Positions 9,009-18,240 are shown, counted from the stretch's first letter. The stretch is DNA of 64,000 bases from Puniceicoccales bacterium Verruco_02 (GCA_001604585.1 LVBW01000030.1:62755-126754), one strand, 5' to 3'. The notes: a model not told the origin generated them from the sequence alone. Program-made: numbers and translations.

Positions 9009-9052
9009 ACAACAACACTTCTCCCTTCAAATCCGAAACTTACACACATTTC

Positions 9053-9847
9053 ATGAGCAAGAACAAGATTCTCATCGCGGGCAACTGGAAGATGAACAAG
9101 ACCAGCGCCGAGGCAAAGGCACTGGTCTCCGAAATCGTCGCCGTCTGCGGCAGCACCACGTCCGTTGACGTGGCCGTGTGCCCGCCCTTCACCGCGCTTT
9201 CCGCCGCTGCCGAGTCCCTCAAGGGGACGAACGTGCTCCTCGGTGCGCAGAACGTTTACGTCAAGGAGTCCGGCGCTTACACGGGCGAGATTTCCGCGAG
9301 CATGCTGAAGGAAGTCGGCTGCTCCTGCGTCATCCTCGGCCACAGCGAGCGCCGCCAGTACTTTGGCGAGAGCGACGCTTTCATTAACGAAAAGACCAAG
9401 GTGGCACAGGCCGCGGGCCTTCTGCCCATCGTCTGCGTTGGCGAGACTCTCTCCGAGCGCGAGGCTGGCAAGATGATGGAAGTGGTCACAACGCAGACCG
9501 TGGGCGCCCTCGCTGGCGTGACCGATGCGGCCAACCTTGTCATCGCCTATGAGCCTGTCTGGGCCATCGGCACGGGCAAGACGGCCACCCCGGCAATGGC
9601 GCAGGAAGTCCATGCCGCTATCCGCGCCCTGCTCGTTAAGCAGTTCGGCGAGGCTGGCAGCAAGGTGCGCATCCTCTACGGCGGCTCGATGAATCCGGCC
9701 AACGCCTCAGAGCTTCTCGACGAGAAGGACATCGACGGCGGCCTCATCGGCGGTGCCGCCCTCAAGAGCGCGACATTCCTAGACCTAGTGAAGATCGCCT
9801 GCTCCAAGGAACGCGGCGGCCACAAGTGCTGCTGCTCCTGTCAGTAA
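9053..9847 (+). CDS. tpiA: Triosephosphate isomerase with cysteine-rich tail
   Basis: A 264-residue TIM that interconverts dihydroxyacetone phosphate and glyceraldehyde-3-phosphate. Catalytic residues are in place: K13 in GNWKMNK, H97 in ILGHSERR and E167 in AYEPVWAIGTG, with phosphate-binding YGGSMNPAN and GGLIGGAAL. The enzyme is a dozen or so residues longer than usual because it ends in KERGGHKCCCSCQ, a Cys-rich tail not part of the TIM fold. The start is the ATG giving MSKNKILIAGNWK; a longer open frame upstream overlaps pgk out of phase and is not coding. It ends at a strong terminator. Confidence 0.96.
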   Translation: MSKNKILIAGNWKMNKTSAEAKALVSEIVAVCGSTTSVDVAVCPPFTALSAAAESLKGTNVLLGAQNVYVKESGAYTGEISASMLKEVGCSCVILGHSERRQYFGESDAFINEKTKVAQAAGLLPIVCVGETLSEREAGKMMEVVTTQTVGALAGVTDAANLVIAYEPVWAIGTGKTATPAMAQEVHAAIRALLVKQFGEAGSKVRILYGGSMNPANASELLDEKDIDGGLIGGAALKSATFLDLVKIACSKERGGHKCCCSCQ

Positions 9848-9908
9848 TGGCAGAGGGGACGGAACTGGAGGTGTAAGCCTTTCCTGTTATGCGTCCCGGT
9901 TGTTTTTT

Positions 9909-9940
9909 GGCCCGTCATCGCTACCCGGTGACGGGCCTTT
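9909..9940 (+). terminator. Intrinsic terminator of the glycolytic genes
   Basis: GGCCCGTCA (9909-9917) pairs with TGACGGGCC (9929-9937) around an 11-nt loop and is followed by TTTGTT. It closes the gapA-pgk-tpiA run before lepB. Confidence 0.85.
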
Positions 9941-10036
9941 GTTATGCCCGGAATCACGCCCATTGCGCATTTGTGCCGCCTACATGGTAAGTTTTGTGTT
10001 CTCAAACGACGTCCTTTTGCTTCAGGATGTATGGCA

Positions 10037-11290
10037 ATGTCCAAAATCAGCCGTAAAGTGCTCAAGCAGGCCGACGAGCAATGCCGCGTCGCCGAGAAAA
10101 TCTACCACTACCGTTGCGACGTGCTGCCCGAGGACAGGCGCATCGCCCTTCGCGCCGCGTTGGACAAGGTGCAGGACCTCAAGGAGGACCGCGAGCTGGA
10201 ATCTGCTGCGCCGCTGGAGGCCGCAATGGAGGCACTCGAAGCGGAGATGAAGCTGACTGGCGGGACTTTTTATCCCAAGAAGGCGCTCAACGAGAATGTC
10301 GAGGTGCTGCTCGTGGCCGCCTTGCTGGCCATCGGCATACGCATGTTCTTTCTCCAGCCCTTCCGCATCCCGACAAACTCCATGTACCCGACATACAACG
10401 GGATGACCTACGAGCTGTTCATGGAGCCGGAGAATGTGCCTTCGCTTATCGCCATGCCCGTGCGTGCCGTGGCACTAGGGGCTGACCGCATCGAAGTAGA
10501 AGCTGCCGAGGATGGCGAGATAGTCATACCGCTTGTGCGCACAGCTCAGGTGCGCGAGGGCTATACGATGCGCCCACGGGCAGTGAAGGCGCGCAAGTGG
10601 TTCGGCCTCTTGCCTACGACGAACGCCGAGTTCCAGATTATGACCGGCAGGGGCCTTAGCAGCGTGCAGGTGCCGCTCGATTTTCACTCGCAGCTTCCAA
10701 AGATAATTTGGGAAAAGTTTGGTGCTCCTACTCCCGACAAGCTGCGCCTTGGGCCGGGCGGGGTGTGGATGTACCACACCGGAGTGCAGGCCAAGAAAGG
10801 CGATACCATCCTCTGCTTCGACATCCTGCTGGGCGACCAGCTCTTTGTGGACCGCGTGAGCTATCACTTTCGCCGTCCGAAGGTGGGCGAACCCATCGTT
10901 TTCCGCACCGACAGCATCGCGGGCATGGACGAGTCCGAACGGGGCAAATACTACATCAAGCGCCTCGTTGGCAAGGGGGGCGACAGCCTCCAGGTGCGCG
11001 AGCCGGTGCTCTACCGCAATGGCAGCCCGATAGAGGGAGCCGCAGCCTTCGAGGCCAACGCGAAAAAGGAAGGCGAATACGAGGGCTACCTTGCCAACAT
11101 ATCCCTGCGAGACATGGCGGGTCTTGGCAGTGCCTACACTGTGCCGGAAGGTCACTATTTCGCTATGGGTGACAATTCAGACGAGAGCGCGGACAGTCGC
11201 GTATGGGGTGACTTGCCGGAAAAGGCCGTGATAGGCCGTGCCCTTGTCATCTACTACCCCTTCACAAAGCACCTTGGCGCTGCCAAGTAA
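10037..11290 (+). CDS. lepB: Signal peptidase I, enlarged form
   Basis: A membrane-bound leader peptidase of 417 residues. A charged, helical N-terminal region (1-85) precedes one membrane segment (about 89-105, VLLVAALLAIGIRMFF). The Ser/Lys dyad is S115 in IPTNSMYPT and K308 in YYIKRLVGKGGD. Box motifs GDQLFVDRVSY and MGDNSDESADSR are intact. The gap between the Ser box and the next conserved box is about 150 residues, much larger than in typical LepB, so there is an extra domain near the active site. AGGA at 10024-10027 suits the ATG at 10037; an in-frame ATG at 10031 is an alternative. It removes signal peptides at the outer face of the inner membrane. Confidence 0.9.
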   Translation: MSKISRKVLKQADEQCRVAEKIYHYRCDVLPEDRRIALRAALDKVQDLKEDRELESAAPLEAAMEALEAEMKLTGGTFYPKKALNENVEVLLVAALLAIGIRMFFLQPFRIPTNSMYPTYNGMTYELFMEPENVPSLIAMPVRAVALGADRIEVEAAEDGEIVIPLVRTAQVREGYTMRPRAVKARKWFGLLPTTNAEFQIMTGRGLSSVQVPLDFHSQLPKIIWEKFGAPTPDKLRLGPGGVWMYHTGVQAKKGDTILCFDILLGDQLFVDRVSYHFRRPKVGEPIVFRTDSIAGMDESERGKYYIKRLVGKGGDSLQVREPVLYRNGSPIEGAAAFEANAKKEGEYEGYLANISLRDMAGLGSAYTVPEGHYFAMGDNSDESADSRVWGDLPEKAVIGRALVIYYPFTKHLGAAK

Positions 11291-11447
11291 TGTCTGGCTG
11301 GGCCGCCCGGCGTAACGTAACTTTTACACGAGATGAGCATACAGCTGGACTCCGGCGCGCAAAGTGCTCTGATATGTGGGTACTGAACAGGCTCGTCAGG
11401 CCCTGAAAAATCGACCTAGGCAATGGACGCCATTGCATGGAGGCAGT

Positions 11448-12203
11448 ATGGAAACCGAGGACGTAAAACGCTATTTCCGCACGCCCAGCGTGCTCGACCA
11501 CTATACCCGCGCCACCGTGGGCATTGGCCTGTGGATATCAGAAAAGGTGGCCTTCACGCGCTACTTCAGCAAGCGTCATCCTTTGCTGGAGCTTGGCACT
11601 GGCACCGGGCGCATCGCTCTGGGCCTAGAAGAACTCGGCTACACAGACATCGACGCCATCGACATATCCGAGACGATGCTCGGGCAGGCCATCGAGATTG
11701 CAAAGGCCCGCTCGTCCAAGGTGCGCTTTCGCCTTGCCGATGCCTGCAAGCTGCCCTATGCCGACGCCAGCTTCGACGGGGCCATATTCGGCTTCAACGG
11801 CATGATGCAGATCCCCGGCAGGGAGAACAGGCGCAGGGCCATGCGCGAGGTGTTCCGCGTCCTTAGGCCCGGCGCTTTCTTCATCTTCACAACGCACGAC
11901 CGCGACAACCCGCACTTTCGCTACTACTGGGAAGAGCAGCGCAGGCTATGGGACTGCAACGCGCAGGATTCCCGCCTGATGGACTTTGGCGACCGCTATG
12001 AAGAGACCCAGCTAGGGATGCTCTTCATACACATACCGACTAGGCCCGAAATCCACGACGATATCGACGCCAGCGGCCTTGACTACGTGAGCGACACTCC
12101 GCGCAGCCTGCTTGCCAACGAAAGTGCGCAGGTGCGTGAATTCAGCGACGACTGCCGCTTCTGGATACTGCGAAAGCCGGGCGCAAGGACTGGGCAGGAC
12201 TAG
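11448..12203 (+). CDS. Class I SAM-dependent methyltransferase
   Basis: A 251-residue methyltransferase. Motif I is LLELGTGTGRIALGL, motif II includes DAIDISETML, and the post-I acidic loop is RLADACKLPYADASFDG, followed by FRVLRPGAFFIF. This is the Methyltransf_11/25 fold of small-molecule or lipid methylases. No substrate-specific motif is recognised. GGAGG just upstream supports the ATG at 11448 rather than the longer frame opening at 11376. It is a single gene, not tightly coupled to its neighbours. Confidence 0.85.
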   Translation: METEDVKRYFRTPSVLDHYTRATVGIGLWISEKVAFTRYFSKRHPLLELGTGTGRIALGLEELGYTDIDAIDISETMLGQAIEIAKARSSKVRFRLADACKLPYADASFDGAIFGFNGMMQIPGRENRRRAMREVFRVLRPGAFFIFTTHDRDNPHFRYYWEEQRRLWDCNAQDSRLMDFGDRYEETQLGMLFIHIPTRPEIHDDIDASGLDYVSDTPRSLLANESAQVREFSDDCRFWILRKPGARTGQD

Positions 12204-12294
12204 ACCTTTGTGCATGTTGCCCTATGTGTTGCATGAGCGTGGATGCCTTGGCCGCATTCGTGCTTGATTTGACCCATTGTCGAAAATAGCCTGC

Positions 12295-13044
12295 ATGAAC
12301 ATGAAGCAGGATACTTACTGTGATGCGGGCGGTTCTTGCCAGATGGGTACCGTTGCTGGCAGCAAGCCGAAAGTGACCAAGGCCGAAGGGCGGCACGATG
12401 TCCACCCTACAAGCGGCTACACCCATCTTGAGGAGGCCATGAACAGCCTTACGCACGGACTTGGCCTAGTGTGGGCGGTTGTGGCGCTTGTCCTTAGCGT
12501 TGTGTTTGCCAGTCTGTACTCGGATGCGTGGCTCATAGTGGCCTGTTCCATCTACGGGGCCAGCATGGTGTTTCTGTATCTATCCAGCTTTCTCTACCAC
12601 ACCGTGCGTCATTTGAAGTGGAAAAAGTTCTTCCTCACTTGGGATCACGCCTGCATATACCTGCTAATTGCCGGTTCCTATACTCCGTTCACGCTCGGGC
12701 CTCTGCGCGGGCCTGTGGGATGGACCATATTCGGCGTTGTATGGGCCTTGGCCATCGGCGGGGTGATTAAAGAAGTCTTTGCCACAAAGCGCGGCGGGTT
12801 GTTCTCCAGCCTCATTTATCTAGGCATGGGCTGGATATGCATATTTGCCATCGTGCCTTTGTATTTCAACATGACTAGGACCGGCTTTGTCATGCTCTTT
12901 GCCGGTGGCGTCGTTTATTCGGCAGGCGTGTTCTTCTACCTGTATCGAAGGATGAAGTATCACCATGCCGTGTGGCATATGTTCGTTCTTGGCGGTTCCG
13001 TATGCCAGTGGGTGGCTGTGTTGACGCTTGTCCTAAACTATTAG
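12295..13044 (+). CDS. Hemolysin III / YqfA-type PAQR-like membrane protein
   Basis: A 249-residue protein with seven predicted membrane helices. The family signature YTHLEEAMNSLTHGLG is followed by the conserved SSFLYHTVRH, DHACIYLLIAGSYTPFTLG and YHHAVWHMFVLGGS motifs. The His and Asp residues proposed to bind a metal in PAQR-fold proteins are present. The bacterial role is not settled; hydrolase-like lipid activity is suspected for the fold. About 40 polar residues with two cysteines precede the core. The start could be the TTG at 12277, the ATG at 12295 or the ATG at 12301; the later ATG at 12438 would cut into the family core. Confidence 0.85.
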   Translation: MNMKQDTYCDAGGSCQMGTVAGSKPKVTKAEGRHDVHPTSGYTHLEEAMNSLTHGLGLVWAVVALVLSVVFASLYSDAWLIVACSIYGASMVFLYLSSFLYHTVRHLKWKKFFLTWDHACIYLLIAGSYTPFTLGPLRGPVGWTIFGVVWALAIGGVIKEVFATKRGGLFSSLIYLGMGWICIFAIVPLYFNMTRTGFVMLFAGGVVYSAGVFFYLYRRMKYHHAVWHMFVLGGSVCQWVAVLTLVLNY

Positions 13045-13076
13045 GACTAGTCTTTCTGCCTCTGCCCCTTTGCTTG

Positions 13077-14885
13077 TCAGCGGCCTATGGCCTCGCTTAT
13101 GGCGTTCTGCTGCCGGGCTATGTCGTGCAGGGTGACGATGCCCAGTATGCGCGTTTTGTCAGTGGGTGAGACAACGGGGGCCTGCAATACGTCCTCGGTT
13201 ACAAGAATGCGGGCCACGTCGCGAATGCTGGTTTCCGCGCTCACGCTTACTAGCGGGTGCTTGCCCAGCTTTTCTCCCACGGGAGCGATGCAGCCTTCGC
13301 CCTTCAGTCTTTCCAGTTCGGCGTGCGTAATAACTCCGCAGAGGGCGCCGTTCTCGTCCTGCACCGGGTAGGCGTGGTGGTGCAGACCGCTGGAATGCAG
13401 GCGCTTCAGGTTGGCCTCGGCGTCCAGCGGGCCAGCGGCGCAGCATACGTCGAAGGTCATGATGGCCTTGACGGGCAGGTTGTGCCAGTCCTGTTCGCCC
13501 TGATAGGAGGGCATTCGCTTGAGGGTAATTTTGTCCTGAACGAGCATCGAGTCGTACAGGCTTAGCGGGTGCCAGCGGACAGCCATCAGGTAGGCCAGCA
13601 CGTTGCCTATCATAAGGGGAAGCATGAGGGTGTAGTTGCGCGTCATCTCGAACACTATCATGAACGAGGTGAAGGGGCAGCGGATGACAGCGGCAAAGAA
13701 GCAGCCCATGCCGATGAGGGCCAGCGCGCCGACGACATCGTTTTGGTAGCCAAAGCCCAGATACTGCCCGCCTATGCCGACCAAGGCTCCGAGCATTCCT
13801 CCGATGAAGAGGACTGGGGCAAAGATGCCACCGCTCGTATTGGCCGTCGCCGCCACTATGTAGGCAAAGAACTTGCCAGCCAGTAGCAGGAGTATCACCG
13901 AGGGCAAGGCCAGCTTGCCGTTGAGAACTAGTGACAGATCTTCGTAGCCTATGGAGAAGACCCCGTCGTGTCCGGTGATTAGCAGGACTAGAACGCCCGT
14001 AAGACCCACTATGAGGCCCGCCAAGGCCGGGCGCAGCCACAGGGGCAGGCCCCGCACTTCGCGCGCCTTCATGCGCAGGGACAGGAGCGAGCGCACAAAG
14101 GCCGTCCCCACAAGGGCACAGACAAGGCCCACCGGGATGCACAGGAGCATCCACCAGTCCGTGTGAAAGGCGGGCAGTCCGAGGGTGAATAGCGCGTGCT
14201 CGCCTAGGAGGGTGCGCTCAACTATGGCCGCGATTACAACGGCAACAAGGATGCCGAAAAGGGATTTGGAGGATAGGTCCCCCAGCAGCTCCTCGAACAC
14301 GAAGAACATGGCGGCCAACGGGGTGTTGAAGGCCGCGGCGATGCCTGCTCCGGTGCCCACTGGTACCATTGCCTGCACTCTCTGCTTGGCAAGGCCGAAC
14401 CATTGGCCGATTTTCGAGGCTATGGCCGCGCACATGTGGACGGTGGGCCCCTCCGGCCCCATTGCCATGCCGCTGCCAACGGAGAGGGCGCTGGCCACGA
14501 AGCGCCAGAAGGCTTCTCGAAGGCGGAATATGCCGAAGTTAAGAAAGTAGCGCGCCTTGGTCTGTGTGATGCCTCCGCCTGCTGCCTGAGGCTCGATACG
14601 GGTGCTTATTATGCCGCTGGCAAGACCACCCAGCGTTGGCGCTGCCACAAGGACGAGTATGGCGAGGTCTCCGCCAAGGCTGGTTGCCATCTGCCGTATC
14701 CAGCCAAAGAGCAGGGCTATGGCTTCGTGAAAGCCCACTGCCGTCAGCCCGCAGGCTAATCCGGCCAGTACCCAGAGTATGAAGTAGCGTTGAGTGTCAG
14801 AAAAGCGTATGCGTAGCCAGTCCGGTAGCTTGGTGGGCTTCAGGGCTGGGAATCTGTAATGTAGTCTTCCAATCCGTTCTGGCAC
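13077..14885 (-). CDS. ClC-family chloride channel/antiporter with CBS pair
   Basis: A 602-residue ClC protein. The membrane domain (about 30-450) carries the ion-path motifs GSGMAMGPEGPTVH, with the gating glutamate in GPEGP (canonically GREGP), AAFNTPLAAMFFVFEE, and TSGGIFAPVLFIGG. The cytoplasmic tail holds two CBS repeats (about 475-595: PVKAIMTFDV to LGIVTLHDIARQ), which usually sense adenine nucleotides. It likely exchanges chloride for protons or conducts chloride across the inner membrane. The stop lies 32 bp from the convergent hemolysin-III gene. Confidence 0.92.
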   Translation of the reverse strand: MPERIGRLHYRFPALKPTKLPDWLRIRFSDTQRYFILWVLAGLACGLTAVGFHEAIALLFGWIRQMATSLGGDLAILVLVAAPTLGGLASGIISTRIEPQAAGGGITQTKARYFLNFGIFRLREAFWRFVASALSVGSGMAMGPEGPTVHMCAAIASKIGQWFGLAKQRVQAMVPVGTGAGIAAAFNTPLAAMFFVFEELLGDLSSKSLFGILVAVVIAAIVERTLLGEHALFTLGLPAFHTDWWMLLCIPVGLVCALVGTAFVRSLLSLRMKAREVRGLPLWLRPALAGLIVGLTGVLVLLITGHDGVFSIGYEDLSLVLNGKLALPSVILLLLAGKFFAYIVAATANTSGGIFAPVLFIGGMLGALVGIGGQYLGFGYQNDVVGALALIGMGCFFAAVIRCPFTSFMIVFEMTRNYTLMLPLMIGNVLAYLMAVRWHPLSLYDSMLVQDKITLKRMPSYQGEQDWHNLPVKAIMTFDVCCAAGPLDAEANLKRLHSSGLHHHAYPVQDENGALCGVITHAELERLKGEGCIAPVGEKLGKHPLVSVSAETSIRDVARILVTEDVLQAPVVSPTDKTRILGIVTLHDIARQQNAISEAIGR

Positions 14886-14906
14886 TCGGAATGACTATAC
14901 AAACAA

Positions 14907-14944
14907 ACAGCCCCCGGCAAGCGCGCAGCTTGTACGGGGGCTGT
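14907..14944 (-). terminator. Intrinsic terminator after the large secreted protein gene
   Basis: On the minus strand ACAGCCCCCG and CGGGGGCTGT form a perfect 10-bp stem with an 18-nt loop, followed by TTGTTTGT. It terminates the transcript ending at 14976 before the ClC gene. Confidence 0.85.
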
Positions 14945-14975
14945 GTATGACCTACTAAGCAGCCTCTTTGGGTGG

Positions 14976-16733
14976 CTACTGGCTCAGTCCGGCACCCACC
15001 TTGTCCGGGGTTATGTACTTCTTCTGGCGGTAGGACCAGAATACTCGCTCGGATAGGGTGTTGTTGCCGTCTTTGTCCTTGTCGTACTTGGGCAGGTTGA
15101 AGTCCTTCAGATACACAAGCCAGCCTTCGTCCTTGTAGCTGTATAGGAAGCTGCCCGAGTAGGAGCGGCCGTCTCCGTTGTAGCCATTGTAGAAGCTGTA
15201 ATCTGTCCATACCCAGCCCACTTCGTCGCCCACCTCTTCGGTGCCCATGTAGCTGGATGGGGCCATGTACCAGATGATGCCTTCGTCGTTGTAAGAGCTT
15301 TCACCGGTGGCATATATCCAGCCGTGTTCCTGACTGAAGATCCAGCGGTTTTCCGGGAAGTTCTGCTCCATGTACCAGCCAAACGAGGTGCTCTTGAACC
15401 ATTTCCAGTTGTCGGCCGGAGGGTCGTTGGAGTCGTCGTCATCGCCGTCGTCGATAGCGTAGTTGATCGTGGAGGAATAGGCAGTGTCGGCAATTCCTAG
15501 GTAGATTACCAGCGGCCTGTAAAGGTAGAAGTAATACTGATACTTCAGGTAGTCGCCGCTTACTCCGTCATTCACGCCGTCGTCCACATACACGCGGAAG
15601 CTGAAAGTGTAGTAGTTGGCCAGCGAGTCTGATAGGGTCTTGCTCTCAAGAAGCGTGTAACTGATGAGTCCTTCCTCGCTTATTGAGACGTCGAAATAGT
15701 TTTTGATCGTCGCATTGGGGTCAACCATATCCCCTTCTTCTGCATCCTCGTCTTCCGATGGGTAGGGAGGCTCTTCGATGAACTTCAGCCCATTGGCGGG
15801 AGCGGTGGCGGCTTTGTCCTCTATCGCAACAGATGTCACGCGGACGAAGTCGTCCCTTTCTGGCATGAGATATTGGTCGAATTCCTCTTCCGTGTAGCTC
15901 TTCCAGAGCGGTATTGCCTGAAAGGTGGAGCTAAGCGAGGATACGGATGTAAGCTTGGACCCGTCCGCGTTGACTATGCTCTTGAGCACGGGCAGATCTT
16001 CGTCGAAGACCTTGCCTATCGTGGCCATCCAGCCTGAATACACATAGTCGGTATTGTCGGCTAGGTGGAAGAAAAGATCGTAGGACGTGGAGGGTTTGTA
16101 CAGCGAGACACAGCCCTCTGTGTAGTCCACGTTGCTGTAGTAGGGCGTATTCCAGGACGAACTGTTGTAAGAGACCAAGTCGTTGTCGTTCAGCGCATAG
16201 GAGCCGACGTTCAGCGCGACGGGCTTTGTGTAGTCGTAGCCGGTGCTGTCGTCATTAATGGCATAGCTGACAAGCCAAGCAAGGCTGCCCTCGAAGCCGG
16301 GAGCATTGGCTCCTTCCTGCTTGGTAAAGTTGGTGATTATGCTCAGTACGCCGAGCATGTCGTCCAAGTCCAGTACCTGACCGATATAGCGTTCGTCGGT
16401 GGTCTCGGAGGTGCGGTTTCCATCGGTGTCGCTTGGAGCTTCAGGCTCGGGGTCGAGGAACCAGAGCTGGATGCGCACCCTGCTGCCGATGCCGGAATCT
16501 GCCGGGACGTTGAAATACAAATTGGCGACAGGGCCTGGCGAGGTGAACTCCTTGAACACCGTGGACACGTCGTAGCTGCTTGGCAGGTCGAAGTAGCCTT
16601 CTTTTGTGGAGCCGAAGGCGTTCGGGTACCTCAAGGGAACCGGTATTGTGGGCGGGTTCTCGTACGCTTGCAGGGGCAGCGGGCCGAATGCGGCGGCCAG
16701 CAGAGGGCAGACTAGGGCAGGGTGGATTCTCAT
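14976..16733 (-). CDS. Large secreted protein with C-terminal aromatic FG-W/HGW repeat region
   Basis: A 585-residue exported protein of unknown function. A signal peptide (1-23, ending LPLQAYE) leads into a long acidic, Tyr/Ser/Asp-rich beta-type region with no recognised enzyme motif. From about residue 435 there are repeated aromatic motifs: WKWFKSTSFGWYME, RWIFSQEHGWIYATG, WYMAPSSYMG, GWVWTDYSFYN and GWLVYLKDFNLP. This FG-x-W / HGW(I/L)Y pattern recurs, from general knowledge, at the C-termini of secreted Verrucomicrobiota proteins and may be a surface-retention or binding module. The start lies 11 bp beyond the M32 carboxypeptidase stop, so the two are probably co-transcribed. Confidence 0.7.
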   Translation of the reverse strand: MRIHPALVCPLLAAAFGPLPLQAYENPPTIPVPLRYPNAFGSTKEGYFDLPSSYDVSTVFKEFTSPGPVANLYFNVPADSGIGSRVRIQLWFLDPEPEAPSDTDGNRTSETTDERYIGQVLDLDDMLGVLSIITNFTKQEGANAPGFEGSLAWLVSYAINDDSTGYDYTKPVALNVGSYALNDNDLVSYNSSSWNTPYYSNVDYTEGCVSLYKPSTSYDLFFHLADNTDYVYSGWMATIGKVFDEDLPVLKSIVNADGSKLTSVSSLSSTFQAIPLWKSYTEEEFDQYLMPERDDFVRVTSVAIEDKAATAPANGLKFIEEPPYPSEDEDAEEGDMVDPNATIKNYFDVSISEEGLISYTLLESKTLSDSLANYYTFSFRVYVDDGVNDGVSGDYLKYQYYFYLYRPLVIYLGIADTAYSSTINYAIDDGDDDDSNDPPADNWKWFKSTSFGWYMEQNFPENRWIFSQEHGWIYATGESSYNDEGIIWYMAPSSYMGTEEVGDEVGWVWTDYSFYNGYNGDGRSYSGSFLYSYKDEGWLVYLKDFNLPKYDKDKDGNNTLSERVFWSYRQKKYITPDKVGAGLSQ

Positions 16734-16743
16734 TGGATAGCTT

Positions 16744-18240
16744 CTAGGCGTGGTGCAGCGGGAAGTATCTACCGCTTATGTAGGAAATGAAAGCTTTGTG
16801 CGAGAGCTTTGCGCCGCAAACATGCTGGCAAAGCTCGCGCGTGTCGAAGCGCCTTGCATAGGCGTGAACGTTTTTGCGCAGCCAGTCAAGCAGAGGACGG
16901 CACTGGCCGTATGCAAGGGCAGCGTCCAAGCCGGGCAGTTCGAGGCCTGCCTTTTCCCAGAGCTGGGCGGCGAAGAGGTTGCCCAGCGTATAGCTGGGGA
17001 AGTAGCCGAAAAGTCCGCAGGCCCAGTGCACATCCTGCATGCAGCCTTCGCGCTCGCATGAAGGCTCGATCCCCAGCAGGCGGCGTGCCTGGGCGTTCCA
17101 GGCCTCGGGCAGCTCTGCATGGGAAAGGCTGCCCTCCAGCAGGCGCTTTTCAAGGCTGAAGCGCAGCATTATGTGCAGGTTGTATGTCACCTCGTCGGCA
17201 TCCAGCCTCACTGGGCCGGGCTTCACATGGTTGATTGCAAGATACAGATCTTCGGAGGAAATGGCCTCCATCTGCTGCGGGAAAAGCTCGCGAAGGCGCG
17301 GCTCCCAGCGAGTCCAGAATGCGCGGCCGCGCCCGACTTGATTTTCCCATATGCGGCTCTGGGACTCGTGGACGGCCATGCCAGCGGCCATGCCTAGCGC
17401 CGTTCCTGCCTCGCTGTCGGGCAGGCCCTGCTCGTATAGGCCGTGGCCGCACTCGTGCATCGCGCTGAAAAGCGAGTCCAGCGGATTGTCCGCATCGTAG
17501 CGCGTTGTAAGGCGCGTGTCCTGCCCGCCGCCTTCGCAGAAGGGGTGCAGGGCTGTGTCGAGGCGTCCGTGGTCAAAGTCGAAGCCCATCGAGGCAAGCA
17601 CTTCGCGAAGGAGCGTTTCCTGCCCCTGTCTTGCAAAGCCCTGCATCTGGGGCGGGACGAAGGATGCAGCGGCCTCGGCCAGCTTTGCAGCCAGCGGCGC
17701 AAGCTCTGCCCCGAGAGGCTCGAAGATTTCCTCCACGCTTTGCAGGTCCATGCCGGGGTCGAACTGGTCTATCCAGTAGCTGTACGGGTCGGCGTCGCGC
17801 CCCATTAGCGATGCTTGCTCGCGGGCCTTGTCCAGTTGACGTGCCAGGAAGGGGGCGAAAATGGAGTAGCGGCCTTCTTCTCGCGCCTTTGCCCATGCGT
17901 GATAGGAATGGCTGTCCAACTCGGCCTTGCTACGGACAAAGTCCTCGCCAAGGCGGTTTGCCTGTTCAAAGTCCCTTGTTGCCACCTGTACAACGCGCTT
18001 GTTCTCGGGCAAGAGGTCCGCTCCGTGCAGGGCTTCGAGGAGGCGGCCAAGTTCCGGGCTTGCAGCTTCGTTGCGGATCAGGCCAGCGAGGGCGGCGTTT
18101 TGCTCCGCACGCAGGCCAGCGGCTCCGGGGGGTAGGTTTACTTGTTCGTCCCATCCCAGAAGGCCGCTTATCGAGCGCAGGCGCTCCAGTCTGCGCAGGG
18201 TTGTGCGCAGTTTCTCGTAGAGGCTGTCGGTATCGCTCAT
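16744..18240 (-). CDS. Metallocarboxypeptidase, M32 (carboxypeptidase Taq) family
   Basis: A 498-residue zinc carboxypeptidase. The zinc motif HECGH covers residues 261-265 (AMHECGHGLYEQG), and the M32-specific motifs HESQSRIWENQVGR and INHVKPGPVRLDADEVTYNLH follow. Length is the family norm, and there is no signal peptide, so it acts in the cytoplasm, removing C-terminal residues from peptides. It sits 88 bp beyond the BatE-like gene on the same strand and 11 bp before the large secreted protein gene, so it may be part of a longer transcription unit. Confidence 0.92.
   Translation of the reverse strand: MSDTDSLYEKLRTTLRRLERLRSISGLLGWDEQVNLPPGAAGLRAEQNAALAGLIRNEAASPELGRLLEALHGADLLPENKRVVQVATRDFEQANRLGEDFVRSKAELDSHSYHAWAKAREEGRYSIFAPFLARQLDKAREQASLMGRDADPYSYWIDQFDPGMDLQSVEEIFEPLGAELAPLAAKLAEAAASFVPPQMQGFARQGQETLLREVLASMGFDFDHGRLDTALHPFCEGGGQDTRLTTRYDADNPLDSLFSAMHECGHGLYEQGLPDSEAGTALGMAAGMAVHESQSRIWENQVGRGRAFWTRWEPRLRELFPQQMEAISSEDLYLAINHVKPGPVRLDADEVTYNLHIMLRFSLEKRLLEGSLSHAELPEAWNAQARRLLGIEPSCEREGCMQDVHWACGLFGYFPSYTLGNLFAAQLWEKAGLELPGLDAALAYGQCRPLLDWLRKNVHAYARRFDTRELCQHVCGAKLSHKAFISYISGRYFPLHHA

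Noticed and set aside
8768..9052. 95-codon upstream extension of the tpiA frame
   Set aside because: It overlaps pgk in another phase and translates to low-complexity Arg-rich sequence; TIM starts at 9053.
12438..13044. Shorter start for the hemolysin-III gene at a GAGGAGG-preceded ATG
   Set aside because: The Shine-Dalgarno match is good but only 2 nt from the ATG, and the start would remove the conserved YTxxEEAxNS segment.
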